This document shows, piece after piece, positions 12,151-23,135 of a stretch of DNA of 64,000 nt. This stretch comes from Oscheius sp. JU75. Taxonomy: Eukaryota; Nematoda; Chromadorea; Rhabditida; Rhabditidae. The position numbers and the translations under genes are program-made. The notes beneath the pieces are model-generated. The model had not been told where the DNA came from. It did not search any database and saw only the letters and a program-made list of their open reading frames with translations. The DNA lies in contig JASJZC010000005.1 of NCBI GenBank assembly GCA_037178855.1, forward strand, positions 5,270,001-5,334,000. Reading direction: 5' to 3'. Positions within the stretch are counted from its first letter, which is position 1, and each line of letters begins with the position of its first letter.

Positions 12151-12448
12151 AAAGTCTCCTTTTTCGGCATGAATATACCACAACCCTAGTGCAGAATCGG
12201 AATCCTTAAAAAGATTCGATGGTCCTAAAAGAATCGAAGGTTTTTAAAAAAAAAAAAAAAAGTCTTAAAAAATCTATGCTTTCATATACGCATGAGGCCC
12301 TCCTTTCTTCTCTTTGTATGCAGTAGTCTCTCGTTATCATTCGTGTTCAATCAGATTTACCGGCTTTGCTAGAAAGTCTATCGAATTTTGGGTTTGCTCC
12401 ATATTTTTTCATCTCAAAGGCCTGAAAACTCTCCTCTCCATAGTGGAT

Positions 12449-12542
12449 ACACCGGCTGCCGACGGCAGCTTCGCAGCCCTTTTGGCTTCGAATGAATAGT
12501 AGGCGGCTTCGCCGCTTCCCCCAGTAGCTGAAGTTTCCTTTA
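12449..12542 (-). repeat. GC-rich palindromic repeat, copy 2
   Basis: Shows GGCTGCCGACGGCAGC and GCGGCTTCGCCGC hairpins, then CTTCCCCCAGTAGCTGAAGTT. Element order matches the copy at 5738-5815 (hairpin, a short AT-rich spacer ending ATAG(C/T)AGGCGGC, hairpin, CCCC, GAAGTT). It abuts the transposon-like remnant to its right. Confidence 0.5.
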
Positions 12543-12559
12543 GATTCCTTTTGCGGGCG

Positions 12560-13040
12560 GATGGACACCACTGCGCTTTAGTAAAGAAAGACCAGCCGGC
12601 TTCCCAGTACTTTTTGTACTTTTTTTCAATGGTTTTTTCACATCTTTTCTGCGTGTTTGTTCGAATTCTGTTCCCTGCATTCAATCCGGGCCTCTTCAGA
12701 TAAATTTGCACGAATTTCACGACGAGTCCTGTAGCCTAAGTTCAGTACGGGCATTCTCGTATAGATTTTCATGGATATCGCGACATCTCACAGTATTCAT
12801 TTCTCTCACACCGTCTCGAGCAACATCTGTCAGGCTATCACGTTGAGCTCTGCGTGAGTTGGAATTTTGTTTGCGATTCTCTGCGGTCTGTTCAGGGGTC
12901 ATCAAGGCTTATAATCGAGCTCTTCTATTCTGTTGCTGAATCCACCGTTGTTCTCTCCGTCTCTCCGCTGCTAGAGTTTTCCTCCTATTTTTTTTCTAGA
13001 TTTACTTGTTCCTCTTCAAGTTGAAGTCCGTGTTCCCTCG
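12560..13040 (-). mobile_element. Remnant of a Helitron/helicase-type transposon N-terminus
   Basis: Minus-strand translation gives an array of imperfect Arg/Asn/Gln-rich units (MTPEQTAENRKQNSNSRRAQ, then LTDVARDGVREMNT, ENARTELRLQ, ANLSEEARIECREQN), shifted and broken by stops. Repeats of the type 'xxEExAxxRxxNxxRR' are common in the N-terminal part of Helitron-like helicase proteins of animals. No helicase or Rep motif remains. The neighbouring GC hairpins fit the idea. Assignment to Helitrons is inference; another transposon or a decayed R-rich gene is possible. Confidence 0.42.
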
Positions 13041-13575
13041 CTCGACTCCCATCTTCTCTGTCTAATTGGAAACATTCGCCAGTAAACTCCCATTCTATTG
13101 TCTCCTCAGACGATTGTTGACCATGATCGCCTTGTATCTGAGATCTGTAGCCAAAAACTTCAAGCTGAGTGTCTTACATTTCTTCGGAGGTCCATTCCTG
13201 TCTTCACCCATATTTCCTTGCTCAGTTTCCCTCGAACGACCGCTCTGCTGTTGTTTCATTGGTAAGCCACTCAAATCTATAAATGCTTTAAAGAATGTGG
13301 ACAAACTGCTAGGTGATTTCGTTCAAATCGAATACTGCAAGAACCGCGCATGAAATAACATGGTAACGTTTTATTCTTTAACAAACTTTACGTCCTAGGA
13401 CTCTCTTCTCACTGCGACATACTGTTATATTCTGCGAACAGGTGCAAACTCCGTTTTCTAATCTATTCCGCTCGTCAATTACTCTCGAAAGCAATGTTTC
13501 GAAAGCTCTAATCATTGCTGTTTCTCTTTTTACATCTCTGTTGCTTCTCTTCCCATTGATTCGTTTCAGAAAACA

Positions 13576-15123
13576 ATGGGTGTCATCAAACCTATAGTAA
13601 TAACGAACGAGACGGATAAAGGACAACTTTTGCGACAGATACTTGGAGATTATGTTCTGCTCTCTTTGGGTGATCCGCTTCCCACCGACTGGGGTAACTT
13701 ACAAGCCTTGAGCGGTTACGCGTTTCTGTCAGGCGGAGTGATCTTCAGTTTTGTGAACCTTGGATTCTTTGGAGTACTGTCGTTCCTTTCTTGGAAGATC
13801 AAGTACCGAGATTTCAATCTCTGGTTCATGATCTGTCAGCTCATTCCACTCAGTCTCTTGCAGTTCTTCCAATTCATTCTGGATCTCAACTACCGCGTCA
13901 CCTTCCTCGGCAGCAGTCAAAAGCCAATAATCTTAAGATGTCTCTGATACAAAATGATTTCAGATGGCACGTCTTCGAACCCGGACAGACCTTCATCCAC
14001 GGTTTCTTTATCTTCCTGTACACCTTTTTACAAAAGACCGTTTATCGAAACATCGTTCTCGGAACCGGGCTCCTTCTGATTACCTGTATGATTGTGGCTC
14101 AACATCGTTGCATTATCAGCATAGAACGCTGGTAACGTCTCTTCGAATATAATCATCCTTTTTAGCTATATATTTTGTGGAATACTCATTGGATGTGCTG
14201 TAGCCGGATTCTTCCAAGCGCTTGTCGTTATGTTGGAGATGACTGCCGTCGATTTTGTTTTCTCTATCCTTGACCATGGATGTTCCATTATCCATTCCCT
14301 CGCCTACATTGTTGTAAGCAGATTTTTCACGTCTCAGTGTATCCAAAGTTTAGGCCATTTGTTCCGTTTGCTGTTGCTCCTTCGCCCGCCATGGTATGGC
14401 TCCGGATCCGTATGTCTCTAACGCTCGATCACGAATGGGATGGACTTGGCTCTTCGTCACTTTCGCCTTTGGCCTCTTCATGTATGCCGAAGTCGCAGCT
14501 CAACTCAATTCCGGCTACATCATAAAGATTGTCAAAATGGACCCGGTCATGGACCCGGTCATTATGGAACTGGTCAAAACTATACTATACTTCATGTCGT
14601 ACTTTGCTCCAATGTGTCTGCTGATATCGACAATTCTCTTCTATCCCTCCTACCGATCAGTCTGTTTCGGAACTCAAGGCTACGACTCGAACCTCTGGGC
14701 TCATGCAGTTGCTCCCGTACCCCATACTGGTATTCAGGTTAAACTTGTTCCAATCAAAAACTGAAAAGCGTACTTCAGATGAAAACAGGTGCTCCTACTG
14801 ATGGCTATCAGGATACGGTAGTCATGGCACCTGCTCCGATCTCTCCCGTTGTTCCACCTGCTCAGATGACTTATCAGAACCCAGATGGGAGCTATCAGAT
14901 GATACAGTACCCCGCAGACATGTCCCTATACCAACAGCCTGTCCAGTATCAGTCCGATACGTACAACCAACCACAACAGTATCCAATGGTGTTTCAATAC
15001 AATCAAGAACAGGGCTATGGATACAACCAACCGTACAACCAACAGTTCAACCAACCACAACAGCCAATCTACTACAACCAAGAGCTGTACAGAACGGTCG
15101 GAAATGTTCCACATTATGGCTGA
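13576..15123 (+). CDS. Multi-pass membrane protein, tandem copy 1, Gln/Tyr-rich tail
   Basis: Six exons join in phase, about 400 aa. An extracellular-looking N-terminus without signal peptide (MGVIKPIVITNETDKG) precedes about six hydrophobic segments, including GVIFSFVNLGFFGVLSF and WFMICQLIPLSLLQFF. Conserved marks shared with copy 2 are WFMICQLIP, SNARSRMGW and FYPSYRS. The C-terminus is a ~110-aa low-complexity tail rich in Y, Q, N and P (from ~14779). The family is not recognised. The second intron starts GCCAAT where the paralogue has GTACTT, so this is a GC-AG intron. The start lies just after TTTCAG, consistent with trans-splicing. The polyadenylation signal AATAAA at 15138 is supplied by the inverted repeat copy B. 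Confidence 0.75.
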
Positions 15124-15137
15124 AATCTGTTGTGCCA

Positions 15138-15292
15138 ATAAACAATTGTTAATTGTCTTTGTTGAGCATCGATTTCTCTCTATTACTAAAAATGTATAGT
15201 GTCTCTCTGTCCGTGCGTCCCTCCGTCACTAGAAACCAACGCTGGCAAGTCGCGTCATGTTAAGAATTTAGTTGACAAGTCAGCTACTTGAA
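15138..15292 (+). repeat. Dispersed inverted repeat, copy B
   Basis: Forward-oriented partner of the block at 5826-5973. It begins with AATAAACAATTGTTAA, 15 nt after the stop of the upstream membrane gene, so the element appears to have donated the poly-A signal of that gene. Weaker relatives of its right part (GGCAAGTCAAGA...GACAAGTTA) occur at 15324-15356 and 17220-17260. Confidence 0.75.
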
Positions 15293-15634
15293 AAACCTTT
15301 TGCTACTGTGGAAGGGCCGCAGCAAGTCAAGAGCTATGGAGGACAAGTTAATTGTCACCAAAATATAGACACGGAAACATTGTTTAAGTTGCGGTGGCTC
15401 AAATTTTATGGTTAGGAGGACAGATTGACTGGGTCAGCAATATCATACCAGTAAGAGCTGTGTCAGTTCTATTTATCGACAAATGTATACCAGGTGAAAT
15501 TCTTGTTAATTGCACTCCGTTATCCTCAGCTCTTGTCCAGTGTTCCAGCAGGACCTAATTGTCGCGCCTAACTGTATCAGGCTCTATATCTCTCGTAATT
15601 CACTGATATTTTCATATTCTCTTTACAGGAAACT

Positions 15635-17031
15635 ATGGGGAAGAAGGCCACGACAACGTCGGCCCCGACAACCTTGTTACCGGAGAATTTCTCCCTCATT
15701 CTAGAAGACCTTATGGGAAATGTAGCCGTCACACTTGGCAATCCTTCGAACGACAACTGGAGTAAGTTTCAGTCTATCAAGCATCTCTTTCTCCTTCAGT
15801 TGGTGTGATAGTCGATGTCCTAAACATCGGAATCTTCGTCGCGATATGGGTTCTGACTCTAAAGATCCGTCAGCGGGACTTCTCTCACTGGTTCATGATC
15901 TGTCAACTGATTCCCATGAGTCTGTTGCAAATTGTGCAACTCATTCTGGATTTCAACTACCGAGCTTCGTTCCTGGGAACTACCCACAAGTACTTTTTTT
16001 GTTTTTTTTTTTACTAACTGTATCAGATGGCCAACGTTTGAAAAGAATCAGTCAGTCGAACACCGCTTCTTTATCTACTTGTTCACCTTTTTCAAAAAGA
16101 CCACGTTCCTGAATGCTCTCTTCGGAGTTGGGCTCTTCCTCTGTACCTGTATTCTTGTCGCTCGTTACCGTCTTCCTCTCCACATCCACCGATGGTATGA
16201 ACTTTTCTTCGTATTTATAACCTTACAGCTATCTGTTCGTCTATGTCCTGGCCGTATCTGCTTCCGTCAGCCTGTTCTACGTCGTCTCTTTCTTGTTCGA
16301 CATCAGCTGGTTACTAGAGATCTACCTTTCAGTTGTAGGCTTCGCACTCTTCTACCGGCTTGTAACTTTTTTCGCGGTAAATCTCCCTCTTTCACGAAAA
16401 CAACCCATGTTCCAGTCCCTTGGTGCCCTTTGTTGCTGCTCGGGCTACGACTACGACATTTGCGGCGAGCCGTACATCTCCAATGCTCGTTCTCGTCTCG
16501 GCTGGTCCTTACTCTTCACAAGCGCCGGATTTAGTGATATCATCGTTTCGGAATCTGGATTCCTGTTTCGAGACATCATTGATATCATTGCAACCGCCTT
16601 CGAAATGACGAAAAGTGCCGTCGCTCAAGCTGCGGAAGCGAGCATGACCGAGAGTTACTTCAGCATCTACCTGTCTCCGTGCGGGCTGCTGTTGGCCTGT
16701 GTCTTCCTCTCCCCATCGTACCGATCATTCGTTCTTCGAAGTGAGGGCTATTCTGGTCTTCATTGGGTTCATTCGGTCCCGCCACAGCCGAAGCCGATCG
16801 ATATCCAGGTGTTGTTGAAACAGAAAGACATTTCATTTTTACAGATGGTCGCAGATGTTCCCACGTCACTGCTTCAACAAGATACCGTCAAGCCGACTCA
16901 GGTAGTGGACCAGTTTTGAAAATAACAAAAGATCGTTTCAGTACCATCCAGGCATTTACCAGCAGCAAAGGCCGGTTCATTACCAGGCAGAACTATCGAA
17001 GACCCCGATAATCATTCCTTTCCGCAACTGA
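15635..17031 (+). CDS. Multi-pass membrane protein, tandem copy 2
   Basis: Paralogue of the gene at 13576. A Thr/Ser/Pro-rich N-terminus (MGKKATTTSAPTTLLPENF) leads into matching hydrophobic segments: WFMICQLIPMSLLQI, HRFFIYLFTFFKKTTF against HGFFIFLYTFLQKTVY in copy 1, SNARSRLGW and LSPSYRS. The tail (about 60 aa) is shorter than in copy 1 and less Gln-rich, with YHPGIYQQQRPVHYQ. Exon boundaries coincide with those of copy 1, supporting duplication. A start directly after TTTACAG again suggests trans-splicing. Function unknown. Confidence 0.75.
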
Positions 17032-18049
17032 AATGGAGAGTAAACTTTTGTTAACAGAACTTGCTCCGAAATAACTGATATCGAGTTTCATGTAAGACAC
17101 AGTTTTTGAACTGCTTCTGCACGAACACGTCGAGATATCCGTAATATGAAAGCGCGATTTCTGTCATTGACTGTTTCTTTGTTTGTTTGTGGAGTTGTCC
17201 GTGGCCACGGATAAAAAATGGCAAGTCAAGAACTATCAGTAATTAGGTGACAAGTTACTAGTGAGCAGAGACTAGTATAGGGATATCCCTCAGTTTTTAG
17301 TAACTAAAGGCCAAGCGACTGAGAAGAGCACAACAAATAAAATGCGGCTAGGGCGAGCACAGAAGTGGGTTTTTTTTAGGTTGCGGACAGTTCTGAAATG
17401 AGGAGGGAAATGACAGAGTTGAATGCATACCTGCGTACTTCCTATTCCCTCCTACGCCCCGTTTACAAATCGCTCTCCATTGTTTGTCATTCAACCATGC
17501 AGCGTAGAAGCACTGTTCATTATTCAGCCAAGGCCTTTTCTGCGTCAGCAGAGAACTTGGATCCCTTTTAGCCATATTAGCCTCTTCGTGTTTTTGTCGC
17601 AGATTCTGATTACACCGCTTTTTGTCCTTTTGGACACGCCCTGTCCGTCAGAATTTATATAAGGAAGAGAAAGAGAAAGCTTCTCGCGGTTCAGTTACTC
17701 TCACCACATCCAGTCAGTTTATTGAGATCTTCTCAAGCGCAAAGACACTTTGATTCAGCAGTTCAGAAATAGAACTCAGCCACTGTGATCTTGTTCGAAC
17801 AAGAAGTAAGACAACGCCACACGCTAATACTGGAGATGTTTTCTAGCTCTTGTTTATCAATTTCCAAAAGCGAAAAATTTTAGCATAAACTATTGTTAGA
17901 ACAGTTCCCGTGTTCGGTGGTATTCTGGAAATATCGCCTTCCAGACAAACGTGAATAAACATGTCTGGTAGCAGTAATCCGCTTACGTAACTGTTATCCT
18001 CGATCTGAAACATCCGATCTCTGTCAGAGAAACTCGGACTCTTGCAGTG
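17032..18049. other. Intergenic
   Basis: No coding exon recognised. It has a weak relative of the dispersed repeat (17220-17260) and a TATA-like box (17656-17663) followed by a C/T-rich stretch. Confidence 0.55.
17656..17663 (+). promoter_or_regulatory. TATA-like box upstream of small secreted gene
   Basis: TATATAAG preceded by GAATT. It stands ~390 nt before the next start codon (18050), so it would require a long or intron-containing leader. The motif is seen; the assignment is speculative. Confidence 0.3.
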
Positions 18050-18300
18050 ATGAAGCTGTTCCTTCTTGTCGTCGTCCTTATCCAACTCGTCTTTGGCTCT
18101 ACTCTTCGTTACCCTGCAGATGCTCAAATTGAGAATATCGGAAACTACAAAATCGTTTCCTCGAAGGGAGTGAGTTTCAAGCTACGCTCAAACTATAAAT
18201 TACATTCAAGGGCACCTTGGAAGATCTGCTGATGCTCGAGGACAGAGTTAACGAGTTTAACGCTCACAAGAAACAACAAGAAAAGTTCGGTCAACCGTGA
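18050..18300 (+). CDS. Small secreted protein, unknown
   Basis: Two exons split by a 41-nt intron (GTGAGT...CAAG) give about 69 aa. Residues 1-18 (MKLFLLVVVLIQLVFGST) form a clear signal peptide. The mature part of ~50 aa has no cysteine and is polar (YPADAQIENIGNYKIV, then TLEDLLMLEDRVNEFNAHKK). One KK pair is present but there is no amidation Gly, so a neuropeptide is not indicated. A poly-A signal AATAAA occurs at ~18313. Confidence 0.6.
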
Positions 18301-19237
18301 CTAACAACACGGAATAAAGATACTTGTTAATTGGGAATCGTATGTCTTCCTGTCATTCTTCTCTTAGCCCGTGTAGTCCTTCCAGCCTTCCAATTGTTTC
18401 TGCCGCTTCTTGTTGTAGTCGACCAATTCGAGAGCAGAACACGATAGTCAGTGTTCCATTAGTTTTAGTTTGGAAAACGACAATCATCATCCCTAAAGAA
18501 CCTATTTTTGGTTGAACGTTCTCGTTCCCCATAAGAACAGAACTTTTGCAGAAACTTCTATATCAAACCCGAGGATTGTCTCCAGACGGAAAGCGTCTCT
18601 TCCGAGTGAGTTGGAGTTTATGGACATCTAAGCCGTTGTAACCTCGAAAGATATTTGTGGCAATATTTGTTGCATCTTGGCAGCCAAAGAACAGTAAAAG
18701 CCAGTACATAACTGTCACTAGAATCTCTTTGGATGATTTTATACAAGGGAAAGGAATGGGCAGAAGAATCCAATTGACAGGGGAGTGACACATCTGGAGA
18801 CTGTCCTGTTTTTGTTTTACTCCTCTTCCGCTAAGACTGCTACCACATTCGTCATCTTAATGAAAATCTTTTTTTCTCGTCTTTTTAGACTGCCTCAGTA
18901 GCTTATTATACTTTCGTTTTCATTTGTGCAGCAGATTAGTAATCTGTGTCTGTCCTTGTAAACGAAGGCTTACATTGAAGCGGACTAACCGACCTCTTAC
19001 TCGTATTGTCTGGAACGCTTAGCATTTAGCTTGTCCCTCAAAAATGCTCATCCTCTAGTTTCTCATGACCTCTGATCAATTTAAATCCTGTACTTTCTTC
19101 GTTCCTTACAATTCTTGACTGACTGATACTTCAACAGTTACGAATTTAGGGTGTAACCAACGCGATTGTCCTCACCTACCACTAATCTAACGCCTTCTAG
19201 AGTTCGAGTGTGTTTCATTTGTATTCACCAAAACTGA
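18301..19237. other. Intergenic
   Basis: Nothing convincing seen on either strand: no repeats, and only short frames that lack splice partners. Confidence 0.5.
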
Positions 19238-20084
19238 GTACCAAAACTCCTTCAAAAATCTGTCTCTAATATATTCAAGAGAGGAAAAATTCATGACGAG
19301 ACAAACTCGACTTTCTTGTGCATTGCCGACGATACTACCAATGGAAATAAGGTCTTTACGGTGTCTAATGTTTCAAATTGTTTGTTTTTCAGAAGTATAT
19401 CTTCAGATTGATGGCAAGAGTGTCTTGTCAGAGAGAAAAAGAACTGTTCTGGGAAGTGTGAACCTAAGAGCAGCGAAGTATTCTGTTTGTCGAGCGTCCT
19501 CCCGACTCTAAATCTGCCGTGCAAGACTTTTTATCTGCTCAGACTGCTTCGGAAAATGGAATTTTTGGACAGGCTTGCATCGGATTGAACTTCATTTTCC
19601 GCTATTTGGACTGTGAAGAGGACATTCTTCACTGTCCCAGTGTTCTGCTCCAGCACTTGCTTCTTCTCCCAAAGGCAAGTTCGAACAGACAGGCTCAAAA
19701 TGTCGAATTCTAAAAGTGCGCTACGCTTATCCTGAGTGCAATGGGTTCCAGTTATTTGCCGGCCCTCTTCGACTATACCTTCAGCAATTCAAGAAAGTCG
19801 TTGTGGAGAGCTTTGAAGAGCTGGGAACGCGAGTCTACGATCCGTTCAGTGTCTCAAAACGAACAAAAACAGTGGAAAGGTGAGGTTTCAGGAAGTTCCT
19901 ACAGGCAAGAGTCCTCTTGGATGTCACAAAGTACAATCTCAAGAAGATCTCCAGCACAGAGCATACCTACCTCATGAAGATCTCAAATAGGAAGTCGGCT
20001 GTCATCACTCATTCGCCCGGTTCTTATCGACTGAAGGTCATCAGCAACTCTGCTAAGGGGTGCCGCACTCTACGGCCCCTCTAA
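19238..20084 (+). CDS. Protein of unknown family, 5' end undetermined
   Basis: A spliced frame runs ~19238-19343 (DETNSTFLCIADDTTNGNK), then KYIFRLMARVSCQREKELFWE, then from 19549 TASENGIFGQACIGLNFIF..., then LFAGPLRLYLQQFKKVVV, and finally ARVLLDVTKYNLKKISS to a stop at 20084. The third intron (19675-19751) starts GCAAGT, the GC-AG consensus; the last intron is only ~34 nt. No start codon was found in the first exon, which is open back to 19238, so an upstream exon is likely missing. I recognise no domain. The alternative is a pseudogene, since other joins of these exons hit stops. Confidence 0.45.
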
Positions 20085-20674
20085 TTACTCGATATACTCA
20101 AGAGCTGTTACAGTTTATCCAATAAACTAGTCAAATTACTCTACAACTCATTTCCCCTTGTCAAAAAGACAATTGCTGCTCGCGTCCCCTTAGCGTCAGT
20201 TGGCTGTCATCTCATCGGTCAGTGGCTTTCCCCCAGTCGGCTGGCTGTAATCTCTCTTGTCTGCTGTAAGAATCATCTGAACTCTCCTCTTTCCACGTAC
20301 TCTCTCCTCCCGACTCATTTACTCACATCTGCTAAGAGTTATACAATAGGCGAGACCATTGTCTGCTTCCCACTCTCCACACCTTTCAATACTCAAAAGT
20401 TAGAGAGTACGAGAGTAAGACTCCGATCTGAAATCGGATACCTTCTCGACTGGTATCTCCTCGATCCTTTCCGTCTCGTGTCTCTTTCATAGCCCGTCAT
20501 TTTAGTGTCGATGCACCCAGTGCTCAGTCGTTCATCTTCTGTTTGGGAAGGTTCAGCTATGAGTCTAGTGTTTGTCTTGCAGTGCGCCAATTGTCCTTAT
20601 CCTCTAGGCCTACTCTTTGTTTTTCTCTTCCAATACGCATCTCTTTCTTCAAACCAATCAAAATCCCCTTTAGA
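20085..20674. other. Intergenic
   Basis: Pyrimidine-rich stretches (CTCTC, TCTCCT) and a probable poly-A signal AATAAA at ~20121 for the preceding gene. No exon seen. Confidence 0.5.
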
Positions 20675-22558
20675 ATGGCTGAAGAGAGAAAGGTTCGGGT
20701 TCATTTGGATATGGAAGATCGACCTCCGGCCAGTTACTATCAACCTGATGCACTTTGTGATCTTCCACTCAAAAAGGCTCCATTCCAAACACCTCAAGCA
20801 GATGGTGGGAAATGTCAAAAGAGTTCCCTTGGAGATGGACAAAAAGAGGCCGTGTTGGTTTAGAGCAGGCGACAAGTCAACACGTGTTGGAAGTAAAAAT
20901 TAGGGCCAGAAGAGAAATTGGAAAAGGGCGCTCGGTTCTCTGCTAAGCTCTTAACTCTTGCCGTTCATTTCCGTGATGAATGGCTCTCTGCAGCAATTCA
21001 TGGGAAATCTCGAGCCAGAATAAATTTCTTTTTTAGAATGGGTCAAAGCGCCCGAGTTTGTGCCTCGATCTATGCTGGAAGAGTCCTTTAACCCTCCTTG
21101 TGATGTAATCGGAGCTTCTCAATCTCTGGATAACAATCGTGCTGTTCCTTTTGCTCCCTTCTGTGGTGACTACACCACCCATTTTCCTCCTGGTAGATGT
21201 TTTTACATCTAATAGTAATAATATACAGGAACCTTTCCTCCTCCTCTTCCAATGTTCCCGCAGGGCCGAGCAGCCCTATCACTTCCACCGGACATGATCC
21301 CAGAAGGCTATTCAGCCAATATCACCCACATCAACGGTGAGTTCTTTTTTTCGCACAACATGTGTTCCGTTGGAAGTTGTGCTCAGTTACACTGCTGACC
21401 CTTTCAGCTGGCGTGGGTCCCCCAATCCCGGCTATCGTCTTGCGGAAGAAGAGGAGGAAGCGCAATCGACAGGCAAACTCTATGGTGCTCAACTCATCAG
21501 AATCACCGGGCTCGTCGCAGCCAAGAGCAACCGCGACTCCTGATCAAAAGAACCTGACGGAGGAAGAAGAAGAGTTTCGAAACGATCGATCCGGTCTTGG
21601 AGGATCATGTCCAGATCTGAGTGAGGAACAACTCGAGATGTGGGACAACTACTTGGTGAGTCCTTCTTCCTTTGGTGAAGAATGTGTTTGAGTACGACAC
21701 AGCCGTTGCATCGAACAAGGAGCCGCAAGACGTTATGAAAACTTCGTGTAAGGCAAAACAAATAGCCACTTATTTTATTTTTGCAGCCTACGGAATAGTT
21801 CCTAGTGGTCTTCTTGACCTCGCAGAACAACATATCGACGGTATTTCCAATGCAGAACTTCGAAAACTTGATCGAGAAATCAATGGTTTGGTTATCCGCT
21901 CCTGACAACACAGAGAATTCTAGGGAACTCCATGACAGCTTCGATGGTCATGCAGAGACTGTCGAATCACACAATACATTTGGATTCGGCTGGCTGTCTG
22001 GAAAAGAGTCTAGCATCGGAAATTGAACAGATCCATTTCAGACCGGAGGCAACGGTGAGTTTAGTCTGAAAGCGCAGTAAAAAAAAAAAGGATTCAGAGA
22101 TACGGGTATCCACAGATTGACTCGGAAAATGTTCATTTGGCGACAGTGCACCACGGCTCGATCCATTCCAAAATCGTCCCGAGATCGAAACTTCGCAGGG
22201 TGAGATCTTTTCCTAGACAATTTTTCAATTGAATTTCAGCAATACTCCGACTCGGAGGAAGAAGACTGTTTCGAAGGAAATATCAGGATCAATGCGTTCG
22301 ATCCTTGTGAGGTCTCTTTTCCGCTCTTGTTCGCTGTTGTTGCAGCAGCCGATTTGCATAATCGGGACCAGTTGCCTGGCTCATTTCAATAGACAGACAA
22401 AAACCTGAAACTGGCCTAACTGACAGTAAACACTCGTTTTGCAGGAACTTTCACTGACGGATACCGAGTCGGCTACTCGATTTGAACAGATCCAGCAGGC
22501 TATAAGACGAGGAACCGACCTTCGACCTCCGGATCGAGTCTGCTGTTCAATTCAATAG
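20675..22558 (+). CDS. Putative regulatory protein with PAM2-like motif, unknown family
   Basis: About ten exons join in frame for ~460 aa. The N-terminus is acidic/basic (MAEERKVRVHLDMEDRPPAS). At ~50 there is APEFVPRS, which resembles the right half of the poly(A)-binding-protein-interacting PAM2 motif, although the Leu-Asn part is absent. A Pro-rich segment follows, then a basic cluster RKKRRKRNRQ (possible nuclear signal), an acidic EEEEEF run, a helical part with DLAEQHIDGISNAELRKLDREI and a Ser/Glu-rich C-terminus. No catalytic domain is apparent. Inference only: an RNA- or translation-associated adaptor. The start ATG lies 1 nt after TTTAG, a likely trans-splice acceptor. Confidence 0.55.
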
Positions 22559-22727
22559 TTTAATTTGATCCACTCAATGAACTTTGTTTTGAACGTTTCG
22601 AAGTATATTCTCGCAGGACAACGTGATTCGGTAATTTTTGCGCCAAAAAGTGAAAAGAGACATATAATCCATCGGATTTCCTGTCCCTCTTTCGCGCAGT
22701 GATTATGGCAGAGTCGGCCACGCCCCG

Positions 22728-23054
22728 ATGCCAGCCAGCTGGTCGGAAATGCCACCTCTTGTTGTCCTCTTCCTCATCCCACTTCTGTCCATTCAGGGTA
22801 TCTACTTTTTCCTTTTGTTTTCTCATTTGAAAGCATTCAGTCCGCTCGGAGGAAGTCCAAATTAGCGGTCAGTTCACTGTCGGAGAGGAATCCGTCTTTG
22901 ATGGACCGGTCCAAGAAAGTAGGTGAAAGTTGTTACTTCTCTAATGGGTCAAAGTATAGGTCCATTGTTTAATCTGCCCTCGATGAGAGTAGCACGTGAG
23001 TATCTTCGTCGCCAGGCCGGTAAAGAACAACTAGAAGATCTCAAAAAGAACTGA
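22728..23054 (+). CDS. Small secreted protein, unknown
   Basis: Three exons read in phase as MPASWSEMPPLVVLFLIPLL (signal peptide), then VRSEEVQISGQFTVGEE, then a Lys/Arg-rich end (RVAREYLRRQAGKEQLEDL) with stop at 23054, ~80 aa in all. The mature part has no cysteine. A second in-frame choice starts at 22705 (ATGGCAGAGTCG) but lacks a signal peptide. Poly-A signal AATAAA at ~23104. It is similar in size and layout to the gene at 18050, but no sequence similarity is visible. Confidence 0.5.
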
Positions 23055-23135
23055 TTTTACGCTATTTTTATCATGTGGAAAAGCTTTAAAGATTTCGTCT
23101 TTCAATAAATGAGTAGTTTATACATTTCTTATAAT

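Larger units (their letters stand above)
11029..13575. other. Long intergenic region with decayed sequence
   Basis: About 2.5 kb with no intact gene. It contains a duplicated, stop-interrupted coding-like stretch (11525-12150), a poly-A run of about 17 (12243-12260), a GC palindromic repeat (12449-12542) and a minus-strand transposon-like repeat-motif remnant (12560-13040). The overall look is a graveyard of mobile DNA. Confidence 0.6.

Noticed and set aside
20505-20903. 132-aa plus-strand frame
   Set aside because: Overlaps the well-supported first exon at 20675 in a different frame.
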